A stretch of DNA of 64,000 bases, taken from Thuidium tamariscinum. Lineage: Eukaryota; Streptophyta; Bryopsida; Hypnales; Thuidiaceae. Location of the stretch: contig OX344756.2 in the NCBI GenBank assembly GCA_947034885.2, forward strand, positions 25,485,989-25,549,988, in the 5' to 3' direction. The notes beneath the pieces are model-generated. The model saw nothing but the letters and a program-made list of their open reading frames with translations, was not told where the DNA came from and searched no databases. Below are positions 46,968 to 59,600 of this stretch, one piece after another (position 1 is the stretch's first letter; each line of letters opens with the position of its first letter). A program made the position numbers and the translations under genes.

Positions 46968-49900
46968 ATGGAACTTCACCACTACATTGCTAGGGAGATT
47001 GCAGAGTTTACCTCTTCCCGCTTGGAAGAATACGATGCTAACATTCAGCACCTTACTGTGCAAAAGTTTTTGGGTCACAGTTATATAAAAGACATGATTC
47101 CACCATTCTTGAGTAACTTGAAATCTATCAAATTGCAACAAAATGTTGTCTCTAGTGTAAGAGAGGGTATGAGAGAACATTTGGTTGGGGTGAAACCATC
47201 AAAGATTGTAATGGCTAAAGATATCTTGTGCACCTTTGCTTCATCTTCACTGGTTGGAAGTGGTAGGGGGTTGGTTGCTGTATTGGAGGTGGAGAGGAGA
47301 AACATATCGAAGGCGCGAGCTAGACGACTTGTTTTGGATGGTACAAAAGATGCTTTCTGGCTACATCATCGCCGAAAAATTTGGAGTGATTCCCTTGCAG
47401 AGAATGTGAAGGCCGCAGTGGAGCATTGGTGGGCTAATGAGACCACAGTGTCTCCAAATCGGAAGGATGTTGTAAGTTTTCATGAAGGTCTAAGACAATG
47501 GATTTCACATCCAACACATTTCCTTCAGTGCTCACAAGTATGGCTTCACTTTTATTTCTTGCTGCTATGATCGATGTGATGCTGAATGCTGTGCTTGGAA
47601 TGTACTGCTATTGTTGTTGTGCTTAATGGAACTTCTGTGTTGGAAGTGAACTACGTTGGACACTTTTGAGTAGGGTGAGAGCGTTAGGCTTTTGTGCTTA
47701 CAATTCGATTAGAAAGTTCACTGCCTTTATCCCACTTACGTGTTGAAGGTTGCATGCTTGAGATACTTAGATCCATTTGTTGCTTGTGTTCGCAGTGAAT
47801 GTTAGCGTACAAATGTAGTTGCTATGCTAAAAGTGCACTATTGCTTATGCTTGGGGTGCTTCAGCTATATTCCTTGCTTTTGCCTTGCTTTTGTGCTAAA
47901 AAGGATGTGCTTTAGATACTTAGAATCATTTGTTTTTGTTGTTGTGCTAAGTGGTGTGCTTCAGATACTTAGAATCATTTGTTGCTTTTGTGCTGAAAAG
48001 GGTGTGCTTCAAATACTTAGAATCATTTTTTGCTTTTGTTGTGCTAAGTGGTGTGTTTCTAATACTTCGAATCATTTTTTGCTTCTGTTGTGCTAAATGC
48101 TGTGTTTCAGATACTTCGAATCATTTTTTGCTTTTGTTGTGCTAAGTGGTGTGCTTGGGGTGTTGGGTTTCTTGTGGCCTTATACTTCAAGTGCTTTAAC
48201 TGGACTCCTACTTTTGTATTGAAAGTGGCATACTTAAGATAAAGAGAACCATGTGTTGTTTAAAGTGTTTGCAATGAATGTTAGTATGTGAATAATGATG
48301 TTGCTATTGTATTGAAATCGTATGCTTTGGGTGCTGGATTGCTTAGGATATTGGGTGGCTTAGGGGGGTGGGTTGCTTAAGGTACTGGATTGCTTTGGGT
48401 GTTGTTTGCTTAGGGTGTTGGTTGCTTAGGGTACTGGTTGCTTAGGGTGCTTTGAGTGCAAGTTTTAAGGTGTCTAAAGTGCTTTTACTTTGTTGGACTT
48501 GTGTCTGAAGGTGGTATGCTTAGGTTACTTTGAACCATGTGACCCTTTTGCTTGCAGTGAATATTAGCTTATGGACCCATGTATTGTTTTTCTGATTTCT
48601 TCGATTTGTATTAACTAGTGTGCAGCTTGAATTTTATACGACTTTCAAGGCCAAAAACCTTGACCTTATTTGTAGCTTGACTTCTTTTGAGAACCTTAAG
48701 CGGTGGTGGGTCAAGCGGTTGAAAATGTGGAACACCTGCTGTTGCCGATACCACCAGGAGTTAACGGAGCTAATGGTTGCTCTCGATATTATGAGGACTG
48801 ATAGACAGGGAATCCATTCAGATTGTTCTTGTGATTGTGCAATGCTTTGTGGTGGCTTAGGGTGTGGTGAAAGTTTGGGTAGTATGTGTAAAGCTCATCT
48901 TCAAATGTATGAGAGGTTGACTAACCTTTGGACATCCATTTTGTGCAAGAAAGAGGAACTGTCAATGTGGCACAAACGGGACTGTTTAATTGGTAAATGC
49001 GTGGATTGTGGAATCCAATTGCTTTGTATTTGTCCTCAAGAAATGACATCTGAGCAAATCGTCAAGTGGAAGAGCATCGGATACAAAGTGGTGGGGACAA
49101 CAAAGGAAGGAAATCCAAGGAAAGCCTCCACCTTGGAATATAAAGAAACGACTCCTCGTGAGTTGATCAATTACCTGAAACCCAAGTTGCAAGCGTTTGT
49201 GTTGCATAATTATGTAGCATCTTGGCAAGATTATCAATTTAAAGAGTTGTTTACCTCTGTTCCTCCTAGCACTTTAATCTCTTGCATTGATTTTTCAGAA
49301 AATTATACTTTGAAGGTTCAAAATGAGATACAAAGTATGCATTGGCATAATGATCAGGTCACAATCTTGGTTCATATCACTTACAAGTTAAACCCTAATT
49401 GGGGCAGAGATAGCAATGAGGTTCTTTTGTTGAAATAAACTCATTATTATGTATCTGATGATAAAACTCATGACTCTCTTTATATCCAACATTGTCTTAT
49501 GCTGAATTGGGAACATGTGAAGGGCCAAGGTTTCACTCCAAATAACCACATAGTTTGGTCAGATGGATGTAGTGGACAATTTAAGAGTGCACGTGCTTGG
49601 TATTTCATTAGTAGATATCCTAAGTTGACTAGTAGTGCCACATTCGTAGATGGTTGCCAAATGTCTTGGAATTATTTTGGGTCTGGTCACGGGAAGGGGG
49701 AAGTAGATGGTGCAGGTGCCTTGCTGAAGAGAGAGATCCGTAAAGAGCAGTTGAAAGCGGATGGAAGGAAGCTACAGAGTGCTGCTGAGATTGTTCAGTT
49801 TTTGAACGAGCAAGCTATGAAGGTGCACGTAGGACCCCAAAGTGCCCGGAGTGAGACATCCAAATTCTTTTGGCTAATTCCCAAAACTGGCTTGGGTAGT

Positions 49901-50560
49901 GTGGACCGAAGTGACAGCAGGCAAGCTGAACGGGTACCGGGAAGCATGTCGAACTATCAATGCCGTTCGGTGACAGCAAGAGATCCAACACTTTTACAGT
50001 ATCAACACTTGTCTTGTTTTTGCTATGTGTGTTTAGGGTATGAGACCCAACATACTTGCTACCAATCTGACCATGTGCAAGAATTCAGTTTGTACAGGTT
50101 GAGACCCAAAGCTCCATTTCAGGCTCGAAGACTTTATGATGCGGATGAGGAGGTTGAAGCTGGCACTGGCGGAGAGTGGATTGCTGATGGTTTGTGCTTG
50201 GGGGATAATGTTGCTGTACGTGCCCCATTTGAAGAGGAGCCATGGTGGCTCATAATCGTTGTCAAGGCAACGTACATTGTTGAGGAAGCCTTCACTGACC
50301 CAGATGAGAACACCTATTTTGCTGGAGATGTTGTTTTCAATGGAATATGGTATGAGAGGCTCAAGCCAGGGAGTCAAACGTATTTGCTAAGAAATGACAG
50401 AGAACCAAGTACAGTTTATAGCCATTTGGTGCTCACTTCCAAATTTAGTTTGCCTCCTATTGCACATCCTATCAAGAGTAGGTTATCATGGTTTGAATTG
50501 AAGGCAAATGTCAAAGAGATCATTGATGAGGCCCTGAGGGGTGCTGTGCTATTAGACTAG
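46968..50560 (+). pseudogene. DDE-like transposase of unplaced superfamily with C-terminal BAH-like domain; one stop
   Basis: Exon 1 (46968-47537) and exon 2 (48626-50560) join in phase (LQCSQ, then LEFYTTFK) across a GT-AG intron of 1088 bp. The protein would be about 834 residues. Its order is a helical N-terminus with WWANETTVSPNRKDVVSFHE; a Cys-rich block (CCCRYHQE ... CDCAMLCGG ... CVDCGIQLLCIC); an RNase-H-like core with SCIDFSENY and EIQSMHWHND, SDGCSGQFKS, and HGKGEVDGAGALLKRE (candidate catalytic acids); and a C-terminal GDNVAVRAPFEEEPWWLI ... GDVVFNGIWYERL block resembling a BAH domain. I recall similar SDGC..QFKS/HGKG..DG proteins from cnidarians and fish, but cannot name the superfamily. 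The only lesion is TAA at 49436-49438, between LLLK and THYYVSDD, with the frame open on both sides. It could be a recently dead or polymorphic copy. Confidence 0.7.
47745..48580. repeat. Tandem repeats filling the transposase intron
   Basis: Between about 47890 and 48150, five units of roughly 49-52 bp follow the pattern TTGTGCTAAGTGGTGTGCTT, CAGATACTT(A/C)GAATCATTT, TTGCTTTTG. A looser, longer-period relative, GATACTTAGATCCATTTGTT plus GCAGTGAATGTTAGC, lies at about 47755-47815, 48235-48300 and 48510-48565. At 48330-48460 a second array of ~16-bp units (GTTGCTTAGGGTACTG and variants) appears. Open frames across this stretch are repeat artefacts. Confidence 0.75.
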
Positions 50561-53500
50561 AACGTATATGCTCTTGCAGTCTACCCTTTTCACCGTATTT
50601 TATTTAATACGACTTACTTTTCCAATGGTTATACATGAAATACTTGGTAATTGTACATGAATGCCTAAATTTTGGTTTTAGACTTTGTAAATACTTGGTC
50701 TTACTTTCAATACTGGTATTGCATTTAACACTCAGTTTTTAAAAATAAGACATAGGATGAATGGATGATGACTTTCAAGATGCTTTCTAGTTATGTCCTT
50801 GTGATAATTTAAGGCCCAACTGTTTTGCAATTGGAGATTCATTGTGTTGTATAAAGAAAAGAAATAAAGAAATATGTTTTGAAGGGGGATTCATTGTGGT
50901 ATAGATGCTGGAAAATTAGGCAAAGCATTCAGGATGCACTGTCAAAATCGAAATCCCCCAAAATTGCAGCTTGATTTGAACATGCTTTGGATGCCTTGAG
51001 CAAAACTAAAAAAAATCAACTTGATTTTGCATCACAGCTCATTTATGGAGTAGCATGGGATGCTGCGTCTCATTTTAAAGAAAGACAGCTTGATTTTGGG
51101 GGATGAGAGATGCTTTCAGTGCTCTGGAGTCACTGCCACTATCAATCTTTAAGCCAGTATCAATTCAAAAAGATCCATGATTGTATTGCTCTTGGAATTT
51201 GAAATGTTCAAGTGTGCCATGAAGCAATTTAAATGTCTTTATGAATTATGAAAGATCCAACTAGCCATGCTCTTGGATATTGAAATGCTTAGGTGAATTA
51301 TAAGGTAGAGACACCCTAAAGTGTCCCTTTTTGTTACATTGTAGGGATAATCAAAGCTTTATCACATTTTTACATTTTCTTGTTGGGAAAAGAAATGAGA
51401 TTTCAATCCACCAAAGAGCCTAATATTTGAACACTTGAAGCAAAAATTAATAAGGGCTAAAGCCTTATCTAGAGAATTTGTGGCATTTGAGTACCAGAAG
51501 AAAAAATTAATAAGGCGTAAAGCCTTATCTAAAGAATTTGCAACTATAAAAAGGCTAGGTCTAGCTTGGGCAAGGGTAATTATAGGCATGAATTCTAGAC
51601 CTCCACCGTGTCGTGGTCTAGAGCTTTACCAAACTTAGAGAAGAAGGTACTAAAATTAAGGATTTGGAAGTTTATTTTAGATTAAAAAATGTGTAAATTT
51701 CTTCACATAAGAGCTACTTGTAACTTTCACATGCCTCATTGCTCAAAATAGAATGATGCAAATATTTTCACATACATAAAAATTTTAAAAATCCAAACAA
51801 TTTCAATTTTCTCTTTTAAGAAGATGGATTTCTTAGCTGTCCAAATAGGCCATTTTTGAATGCTTAGTAATTTACATTAATTCATAATATGTTGACTTAT
51901 ATATCTATGAGGCTTGAATTTTAGTGCACATAAAAGATTTCTTTATTGATCTACGCCTTTAAGTTCTTATTGAAGTCTAGATTCAAAACATATAAATATT
52001 TTATCACATGTCTTTTTATAAAGTTTTTGTATTGCCATTTTTATCAAGGTAGTCCTTTAGATTAAGGGAATGCAATGGTGTAAGTGTATCATTGCAATAG
52101 AAGAAGATTGAATTTCATTATAAAGTGTACATATGTCTTTATATTCAATTTGCATTTCGTAATTGATTGCTACATATGTCAAAGTTTAAATGCAAGTCCA
52201 CAATAAGGCAATAATATTAGATACAATTAAATGAATAAGAGTTTGAATTTTAAATATACTTGTGATCAACAAATTTTGGAAACTATATTTGATTTTGATT
52301 TGAACATGATCTAAGTCCACAACTAGTTGTCTTGTAATGCTTATTTTCAAGGATACTATGAGATCACCCTAAAACCTCATTACATTAAAGAAAAAGGAGA
52401 ATTAGTGTAGAAATTACCCCATATTGAATTTGATTTCAATAGTTGCCAAATGATTTTGATCAATAGAATACATGCATTTGATAAGACATACTCTAGTTGA
52501 GTAGATGCACTTGCCAAATTGGGGGGAAAGCAACCCATTTTAGTGAATACTATGACTTTAGAAATTCATTTTTAAAAATATTGAAATAATTCTTGATAAA
52601 ATGAGATATGTACAATTTGTAAAGAATTGAAAATAGTCCTATGTGACTTTAGAAGTTATACACACAAAATTCATAATGAAAATGCCAAGACTCAAATAGA
52701 CACTTCAATGTTTGATTTGAAGAAAGAGGAAAAATTTGAAGTATGGTAAATTAAACTATAGCGTTTTGCTCATTCATAATGCTCCATCTCAAAAAAAATT
52801 GGCTTTGTAAAGAATATTGTATTTTTGGCACACATAACAAAAAACCATGAAGGGTCACCAAACATCTTTTTTTGGTATGTCATTGTGGTTTTAGGAGTTT
52901 ACCTATGTATGGATTTTGTTTTAGTCTTTTATCCTAAACCCTCACACAACATTTTTATTAGAAATATCTTTAAGGCGGGCCAATCATTTCCATAATTCTT
53001 GGCGACATAGTTTAAAAGTTAATGTATAAATAAGAATCTAGTTATTACACTATTGTATTGTATTAGAATCTGCTTATTAGGAGCAAATTGAATCAAAATT
53101 TGATTCATGTCATAATTTACACCTAAATTTTAGAAGATTGTATGGTTGGAGATTTCATTCTATAATGACATTTTTAATTGTAACACTTGAAATTTTCAAG
53201 TGCAATGATATCTTAAAATTCAAAAAGACCTTGGGCCTTCAAGTGTTAGCAAACTAGGATTAAATAGCTATACTGCCATGAAAATGTAGGGTGGTCCTTT
53301 AGACCAAGATAAGGTGTAATTGGATCCATTTTCCTTGCTTCACATTTTTACTTGATTTTTTTGATATATAAGCACTATCAATAGTGTCTAAGCTTTTGGT
53401 CAAACAGTAGGGGATTGTAGGTTTTTTAGACTATGACCACTTGATCATCTATGTGAAATTATTTGTCCCTATCTATACTCATCACACTATTAAAAATTTG

Positions 53501-56500
53501 TATAGCCTTCATTTATTAACACCCTTTTAAATAAAAATTACTACTTCATAATGTTTTTATATACTCTAATTTATATATATTAGAGTATATAGTTTTTTAT
53601 ATGGATCCTATAGTAGCCCCACTAGTTATATAAAATAACTTTGCTTTGAATTACATGGACACTATCTTTTAAATAATTAACGTATTTAAAAAGAAAACAA
53701 AAAAGTAAATTTCTTGGGGGTGGGTTTGGCAAGCATCTCTTCATATAATTTATAGTTGTGTATAGAAGGCCTTTAGAAAACTGTAAATCCAATAATTTCA
53801 TTGTGAAAAATTGCAAATCTAAATAAAAACCACCCTACATTTACAAAGGGTCCACGTGGCATCAGTGCCACGTTCATTGTTAAATCTTGAACAATTATCC
53901 CAACATAGTGAAGATTCAAAAACATTCACATTTACATTTCAAATGAATTAAAATTCTTATTTCAATTGAATTTTGATATATTACAATGTCACTTGAATTG
54001 AATTCCAATTCAAGAATGTGAAATTCAAATCAATTTAAGATTTAAATCAATTCAAGTTGAGATTAAAATCCAATTGCAAAAAATTCACTTCATATTCAAT
54101 TAAAATATGAACTTAAGTAAGCTTCAAGTTCATTATTTTATTGACATTGAATTAAACTTGGAAATTCAATTACAATTACAATTACTTTTTAATTGAAGTT
54201 TAATTAAATTAAAATTTAGATTAAAGTTTTTGTTTTGGAAACAAATGAAACAAAATTTGATTGCATAGGAGAAAAAATGCATTTAGATTCAAATTTGATT
54301 CAATTAAGTCGGACATTAAATTAAAATTAAAATTCCACCCTAAACTCAAATTGAAGTTACATCCAAATGATCGCATTCACATCAAATGTGAAGTACTACT
54401 GTTCAACAAATTATATTGGTTGTAAATGCTATTATATAAAAAGGTGTATGGAAATTTCATAATTTCTATACAAACAATGAAAGATATCTATTTTTTTCTT
54501 ATTTATTTCCAATCACACAACTTTCAACTTATCTTTTGAAAGAACTTTGGGCATGCATATTGAAATATTCAAATGAATGTAATTTAGGTGATTTTGTGAT
54601 TGTAATTTATAAAAGATGAGCTTTCTAATTTGTAAACACATAGAATTGAAGAATTGAAGCTTCTTAATAATACTTAGTTTTGACCTTACAAGCATTATGC
54701 ACTATTTTGAATTTGAAAAATTTAAACTTTGCTAATTTATAGTCTAATTTGATTGTAATTTTTTAATTTGTAAATTTTTATATTCAAAAATAGTAATTTA
54801 TTTAAATAGGAAAGGTGATTTGGGGTAATTATTGACAAAAGAACCTAAAATCCCTTTTCCTAATAAGGGATAATTTGACATGTGGGCCTTACATTCACTT
54901 GAATATTGAATATTTTAATTTTCAAAGAAGTATCTTTAGGATCTTATACCTTAAGACTTACAAGTATGAAAAAAAATTCAATTGCTTTGTTGCTCTTCAA
55001 ACTCACTCTTCAAAGTAAATTGAAAACATTCATGAAATTGTGCAACATATATATTAAAAAAATTTGGATTAAAGGGTTAGGATATAAGTTTCTTTACACC
55101 TTCTATGACTACAAGTATGATTATAGACATATTTTGACTTTTATTTTTTATCAAATTCTTGCATTGTACATAATGAAAAAAAATATTTATGCGAAATTGC
55201 AATGAGGATATAGGAATGAATGTTTTTGAAAAATACACTTGATTATCATTCTTTACTAAAATATTAAGCAATTTAAGTATGTCTACAATTAAATAAATAA
55301 AAAATTCATTAATAACGCCTTGACATAAGGAATTGAAGCATCATGATTTCAATGGTGAGATTGTTCAAATAAGCTAGCTTAATGCCTTCAACAATTTATT
55401 TTTTCAAAAATACACAAAATTACATTACAAAATGGTTATTTTTTTCAAAAAGATGCATGCTTAGATTGCTTACATGATTGCCTAGAAAATAAGATAGTCC
55501 TAAACCTTCTCATATTTAAAGGCCCTATTTGTTATATAATTGAGATTTTTTGCTCTTGAGATTTTTATCCTCAACTTGATCCTAAACCACTTTATCTCTT
55601 TATAAGTAATATTTTAGGCATAGTTAACAATGTTCCCTAAACCTTAGGATCCATAATAGAATTCATCACAATTTGAGCATCAATTACTTTCAATTTCAAA
55701 TACTAATCTTTAAAATGAATTTAAGAAAACTAGCATCATGTCTCAAAATCTAAAAAAATATAGAAATTACTAGCAAAGATATAGGATTTCCTAGCAATCA
55801 CAAAGTAGGAATTTTTTTAGCGAGGTCTATTTAGATTGCTACATTTAAAGCAATCTATGCTTTCATCATTCTCTCAAAGCATAGTGTGACTCTTAATTCT
55901 CATTTTCCATGGCAATAGCTTGCACTGCCTTTGCTTTGGTAATTGAAAAATATTCAAATTCTTCTTGTCAAGTGTCACCCTTCCTCAAAAATCAAACATC
56001 AATTATGTCTTGATCTCAGCCCTAAATCTTGAAACCTATACAAAATAGGTGTACAAGCCTTTTGCATTTTGAAACCATACCTACATTTGATTGAAATATC
56101 ATGTTTATCTAGTATCTTTTGTATTATTTACCCAATTGCAAAAATAGAAGCAATGAACTCGTGAAGATACTATCGAAAAGTAACTGAAAGATTTATAATT
56201 GCTCTATTCTAGATCCAAGCATTATGCAAAATTTTAGAGCATCTACACCTTTCTTTGGTGAGTGCTTAAGGGCATACTAAGAATGTGACTAAGGGATATA
56301 CAACTCAAAACATCCTTGTGTAACAATCACCCTAAACAACCTAACTTAAGGTATAGATTACAATTGAACAACTCTAAATTGTAAGCTAAAAATTTACACA
56401 CAAAGTCATGTCTCAGCCCCAAATGGAGATTACCTCTAAATGGTTCACCAAGAATCTTAACCTTCTAAATGTCAAAGTCCTTTTCAGCCCCTAAAAAAAG

Positions 56501-56693
56501 TTCCACCTAAATTCAAAGACCAGTGTACATACCAACAAAAACATCAAATACATTTTGTACCTCATGTATCACCCTCTTGCACCACAAATTGATGAACAAT
56601 TTATGCATTTCACCCAAACAAATTCGAATAGGTTGAAACAAAAGAGTAATTGCATTACATTTAAACAAATTACATGGACAAGTATAAAAAAAA
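50561..56693. other. Long AT-rich region without a supported gene
   Basis: More than 6 kb with no convincing coding sequence. Visible structures: an inverted pair ATCCCCCAAAAT (about 50957) and ATTTTGGGGGAT (about 51092); the duplicated hairpin at 51435-51548; perfect palindromes around 53560-53592 (ATACTCTAA/TTAGAGTAT arms) and 53992-54014 (CTTGAATTG/CAATTCAAG arms); and ACGTGGCATCAGTGCCACGT near 53852. Open frames are AT-driven and lack motifs. Confidence 0.55.
51435..51548. repeat. Two direct copies of a hairpin-bearing ~66-bp unit
   Basis: AAAATTAATAAGG(G)C, then TAAAGCCTTATCTA(G/A)A, then GAATTTG, occurs twice at 66-bp spacing. Each copy contains an inverted pair, ATAAGGC and GCCTTAT, separated by a 4- to 5-base loop. 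The function is unknown; it could be transposon debris. Confidence 0.6.
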
Positions 56694-59600
56694 TCAATTG
56701 TTCTTTACCCTACTCCTAGTTACCACCTTCTGTATTTCTTCAACTTCTAAGCCAATGATTTCTGGTTGTACATCTCCTTTCCTACATTCATGTCTACGAG
56801 AACTTCCGGTCTTGGAAGGAGATCGTCTAGACAATCTTGTGGTCTTACATGCATCACCACTCTGGTTGGATGCACATGATTTACTCAGCTTCTTCCTCAT
56901 GCTAGAATCATCTACACATGGATCACAAGACCTCTTCACACTGAAAGAGTATCTTTTGCTTCTTGTATCCTCTAGACTTGCCTCTGCTGGACTCAACTCC
57001 ACTGGACTCAACTCTACTAAACTCGATTCCACTGGACTCGGCTCTACTGAACTCAGCTCCATCAGATTCGCTCCAATCACCGTACTCTCTATGGCTGCGG
57101 AGATAGGATCCAGTGGGGTGCAAATTAGCGCTGAGAAAGTTAACAAGGGAAATTCAGACACTTATAGATATACTCAATATAATTCAAAACATTAGAATCT
57201 TTAGGGAATCAACCAGCAAATCCAAACTCACCCGCTTCTTCAGTAGGGCACAACACTACGTCAATATCCTTTGTTTGGAACATTGTTGCTAAGTCAGGAT
57301 TTAGGGTGCTGTTGCTTGTAACACCTGGTGCCTCCTTTACTGGGGAGTCTACCTCATCAAAATCGACACTATGAAGAGCTGCTTTTGTTTCAGAATGGTC
57401 TTTAAGCCCCTCTTGAAGTGGTGTGGCATTCTTCAATCTGCTACCTCAAATGCAAGCTTGGACTCCAGGTTGCATTTGATAGATTGATCCAGATGATCCT
57501 TTATCCGATTGTTTCTCCTTAGATTGTGACCCTGTAAACAAAAGATACAATCAGTCAATTGATAGTTGCCAAAAATAGCCTAAATCAGAACTATTTATGT
57601 CTTCATTGCAATAAATGAAACCAATAGCACAATAGGGGCCCAGTTATACATATCTAATGTATTTAAGTAGCTCAGGCTTTGCTTAGGCTAATTTGAAGAT
57701 CCTAAATGTGATCCATTGCTATCTAAAATAACCTCAAAATTACTTTAAGCATGTTCACTAACTCAAAACTGCTAATTCCATCACCCAAACTTGTTATATC
57801 CTCATTAGAATCTGAGGAACACATTCTTGTATCCAAAAAAAAATCATGAGTATTCCAAAATCCAAGTATCTTTTACATGGGCGTTTAGCACCTAAGCACA
57901 GAGCAAATGAGTATTCAGCACCCAATACTTGATGCCTGAATATCCAACACCTAAACACAGAGAAAGTGAGTACCAACCACCCAAGTAGAAACACGTGAGT
58001 ACCCAACACCTAAGCACACATTAAGTGAATATCAACCACCCAAGCAGAAATATAGCACCTAAGTACAAATAAGTGAGTACCAACCACCCAAGCAGAAACA
58101 CCTAAGTATGCAACACCTAAGTACAAACTGAAGTACAAACACCCTGAATACCAACAGCCAAGCAAAAAATCACGTCTGAGCTCGTGAGTATCCAACACCC
58201 AAGCACAAACATGAGAATCACCAATAGCCAAGTACAAAAGCAAGTCTAAGCATGTAAATATCCAACACCCAAGCACAAACCCAAGCATAAATACAAAAAT
58301 GACCAACAGCTAAGCACAAACCTAAGCACAAACATGAGAATCACCAACAGCTAAGCACAAAACCAAGTATAAACATGTGAATATCTAGCATCCAAGCAAA
58401 AACTGAAGCACAAACACGAGAAACACCAGTAGCTAAGCACAAAACCAAGTATGAACATGTGAGTATCTAGCATCCAAGAAAAAACCGAAGTACAAATACG
58501 AGAATCACCAAAGGCCAAGCACAAAACCAAGTATAAACACTTGAGTATCAAGCACCCAAGCATAAACTCAAGAGTATTTAGTACCAAAGCTTCAAAGCTC
58601 AAGTATTCTAACACCCATACACAAAAAAATGAGTATTCCAATATCGAAGTATACTCACAACCACATTCCAGCTTTTGTTGCAGAAGTTCATGAGTATTCC
58701 ACCAACGAAGTACCCTTGTCACTACGTCCCAGCCCCCAAGCCAAACTGATGAGTACTCCAATAAGGCAGCCAATTGCAACCACGTTCCAATAGCCAAGTA
58801 CCCTTGTCACTACGTCCCAGCCCCCAAGCCAAAACTAATGAGTATTCCAAATATAAGGCAAGTACAATTGCAACGACATTCCAGCACCCAAGGACAATCC
58901 GAAACCATACTCTAAATACGGAAGCACTTAAAACAATCATATTCTATTACTAAAGCACAACAACAATGCCATACTTCCATAGCATATACAAGCATTGCCT
59001 ACAATATAATTGTATGGGCCACTAACTCTAGGAAGTACCTTGCAATTCCAAAACACAAAATTAGTAAAGCATACAAGTTGAGGGATTCACTCACATTCAA
59101 GGATTGGAATACCAAAACTGTCCTTCAAAGTCTCACTCAGCTCCTCCAAGGACCTTGCCAACGATGATTTTGCAATATCATCCTGGACATCTAATTCCTG
59201 TGAGCGGAAACCAAATGAACTCCACCATGCCAGATGAAAAGTCTTCTTGCAAATTACACATGAATTTCCAGTCTCTGCAACCTTGGCAATGCAGAATGGA
59301 TGATACAAATGCCTGCAGCTTGCCATAACAACATCAAATGATGTGTACCATCGATTACAGAAAGAACAAGCTTCCAATTCAAACACAATTCCAGCCTCAT
59401 CTGACAAATGGGGATGCAGGCAAGGTTTTGGCCAGCAAGCCACTCCTCTTCCTTGCTGCATCTTGTGGATCTGATCCGCAACTGCATCCTTGTATCGGCG
59501 CACCTCCCCCAACTCTCTCTTCACCACTGCAATGTCAGCCTCAAATTTCCACATGTCTAGACCAGCATTGGTATATAACTCTTTTGCTTTCTTGGCCTTT

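Noticed and set aside
47824-48145. Plus-strand frames with repeated CFRYLESF-like words
   Set aside because: They translate the intron tandem array inside the DDE-like transposase gene.
54906-55205. A 99-residue open frame in the AT-rich region
   Set aside because: Composition is Lys/Ile/Leu/Tyr-biased as expected from AT-rich DNA; no motif, no neighbouring exons.
57794-58940. Several Leu/Cys/Trp-rich minus-strand frames
   Set aside because: They lie within intron 2 of the RING gene and merely translate the 40/84-bp repeat array.
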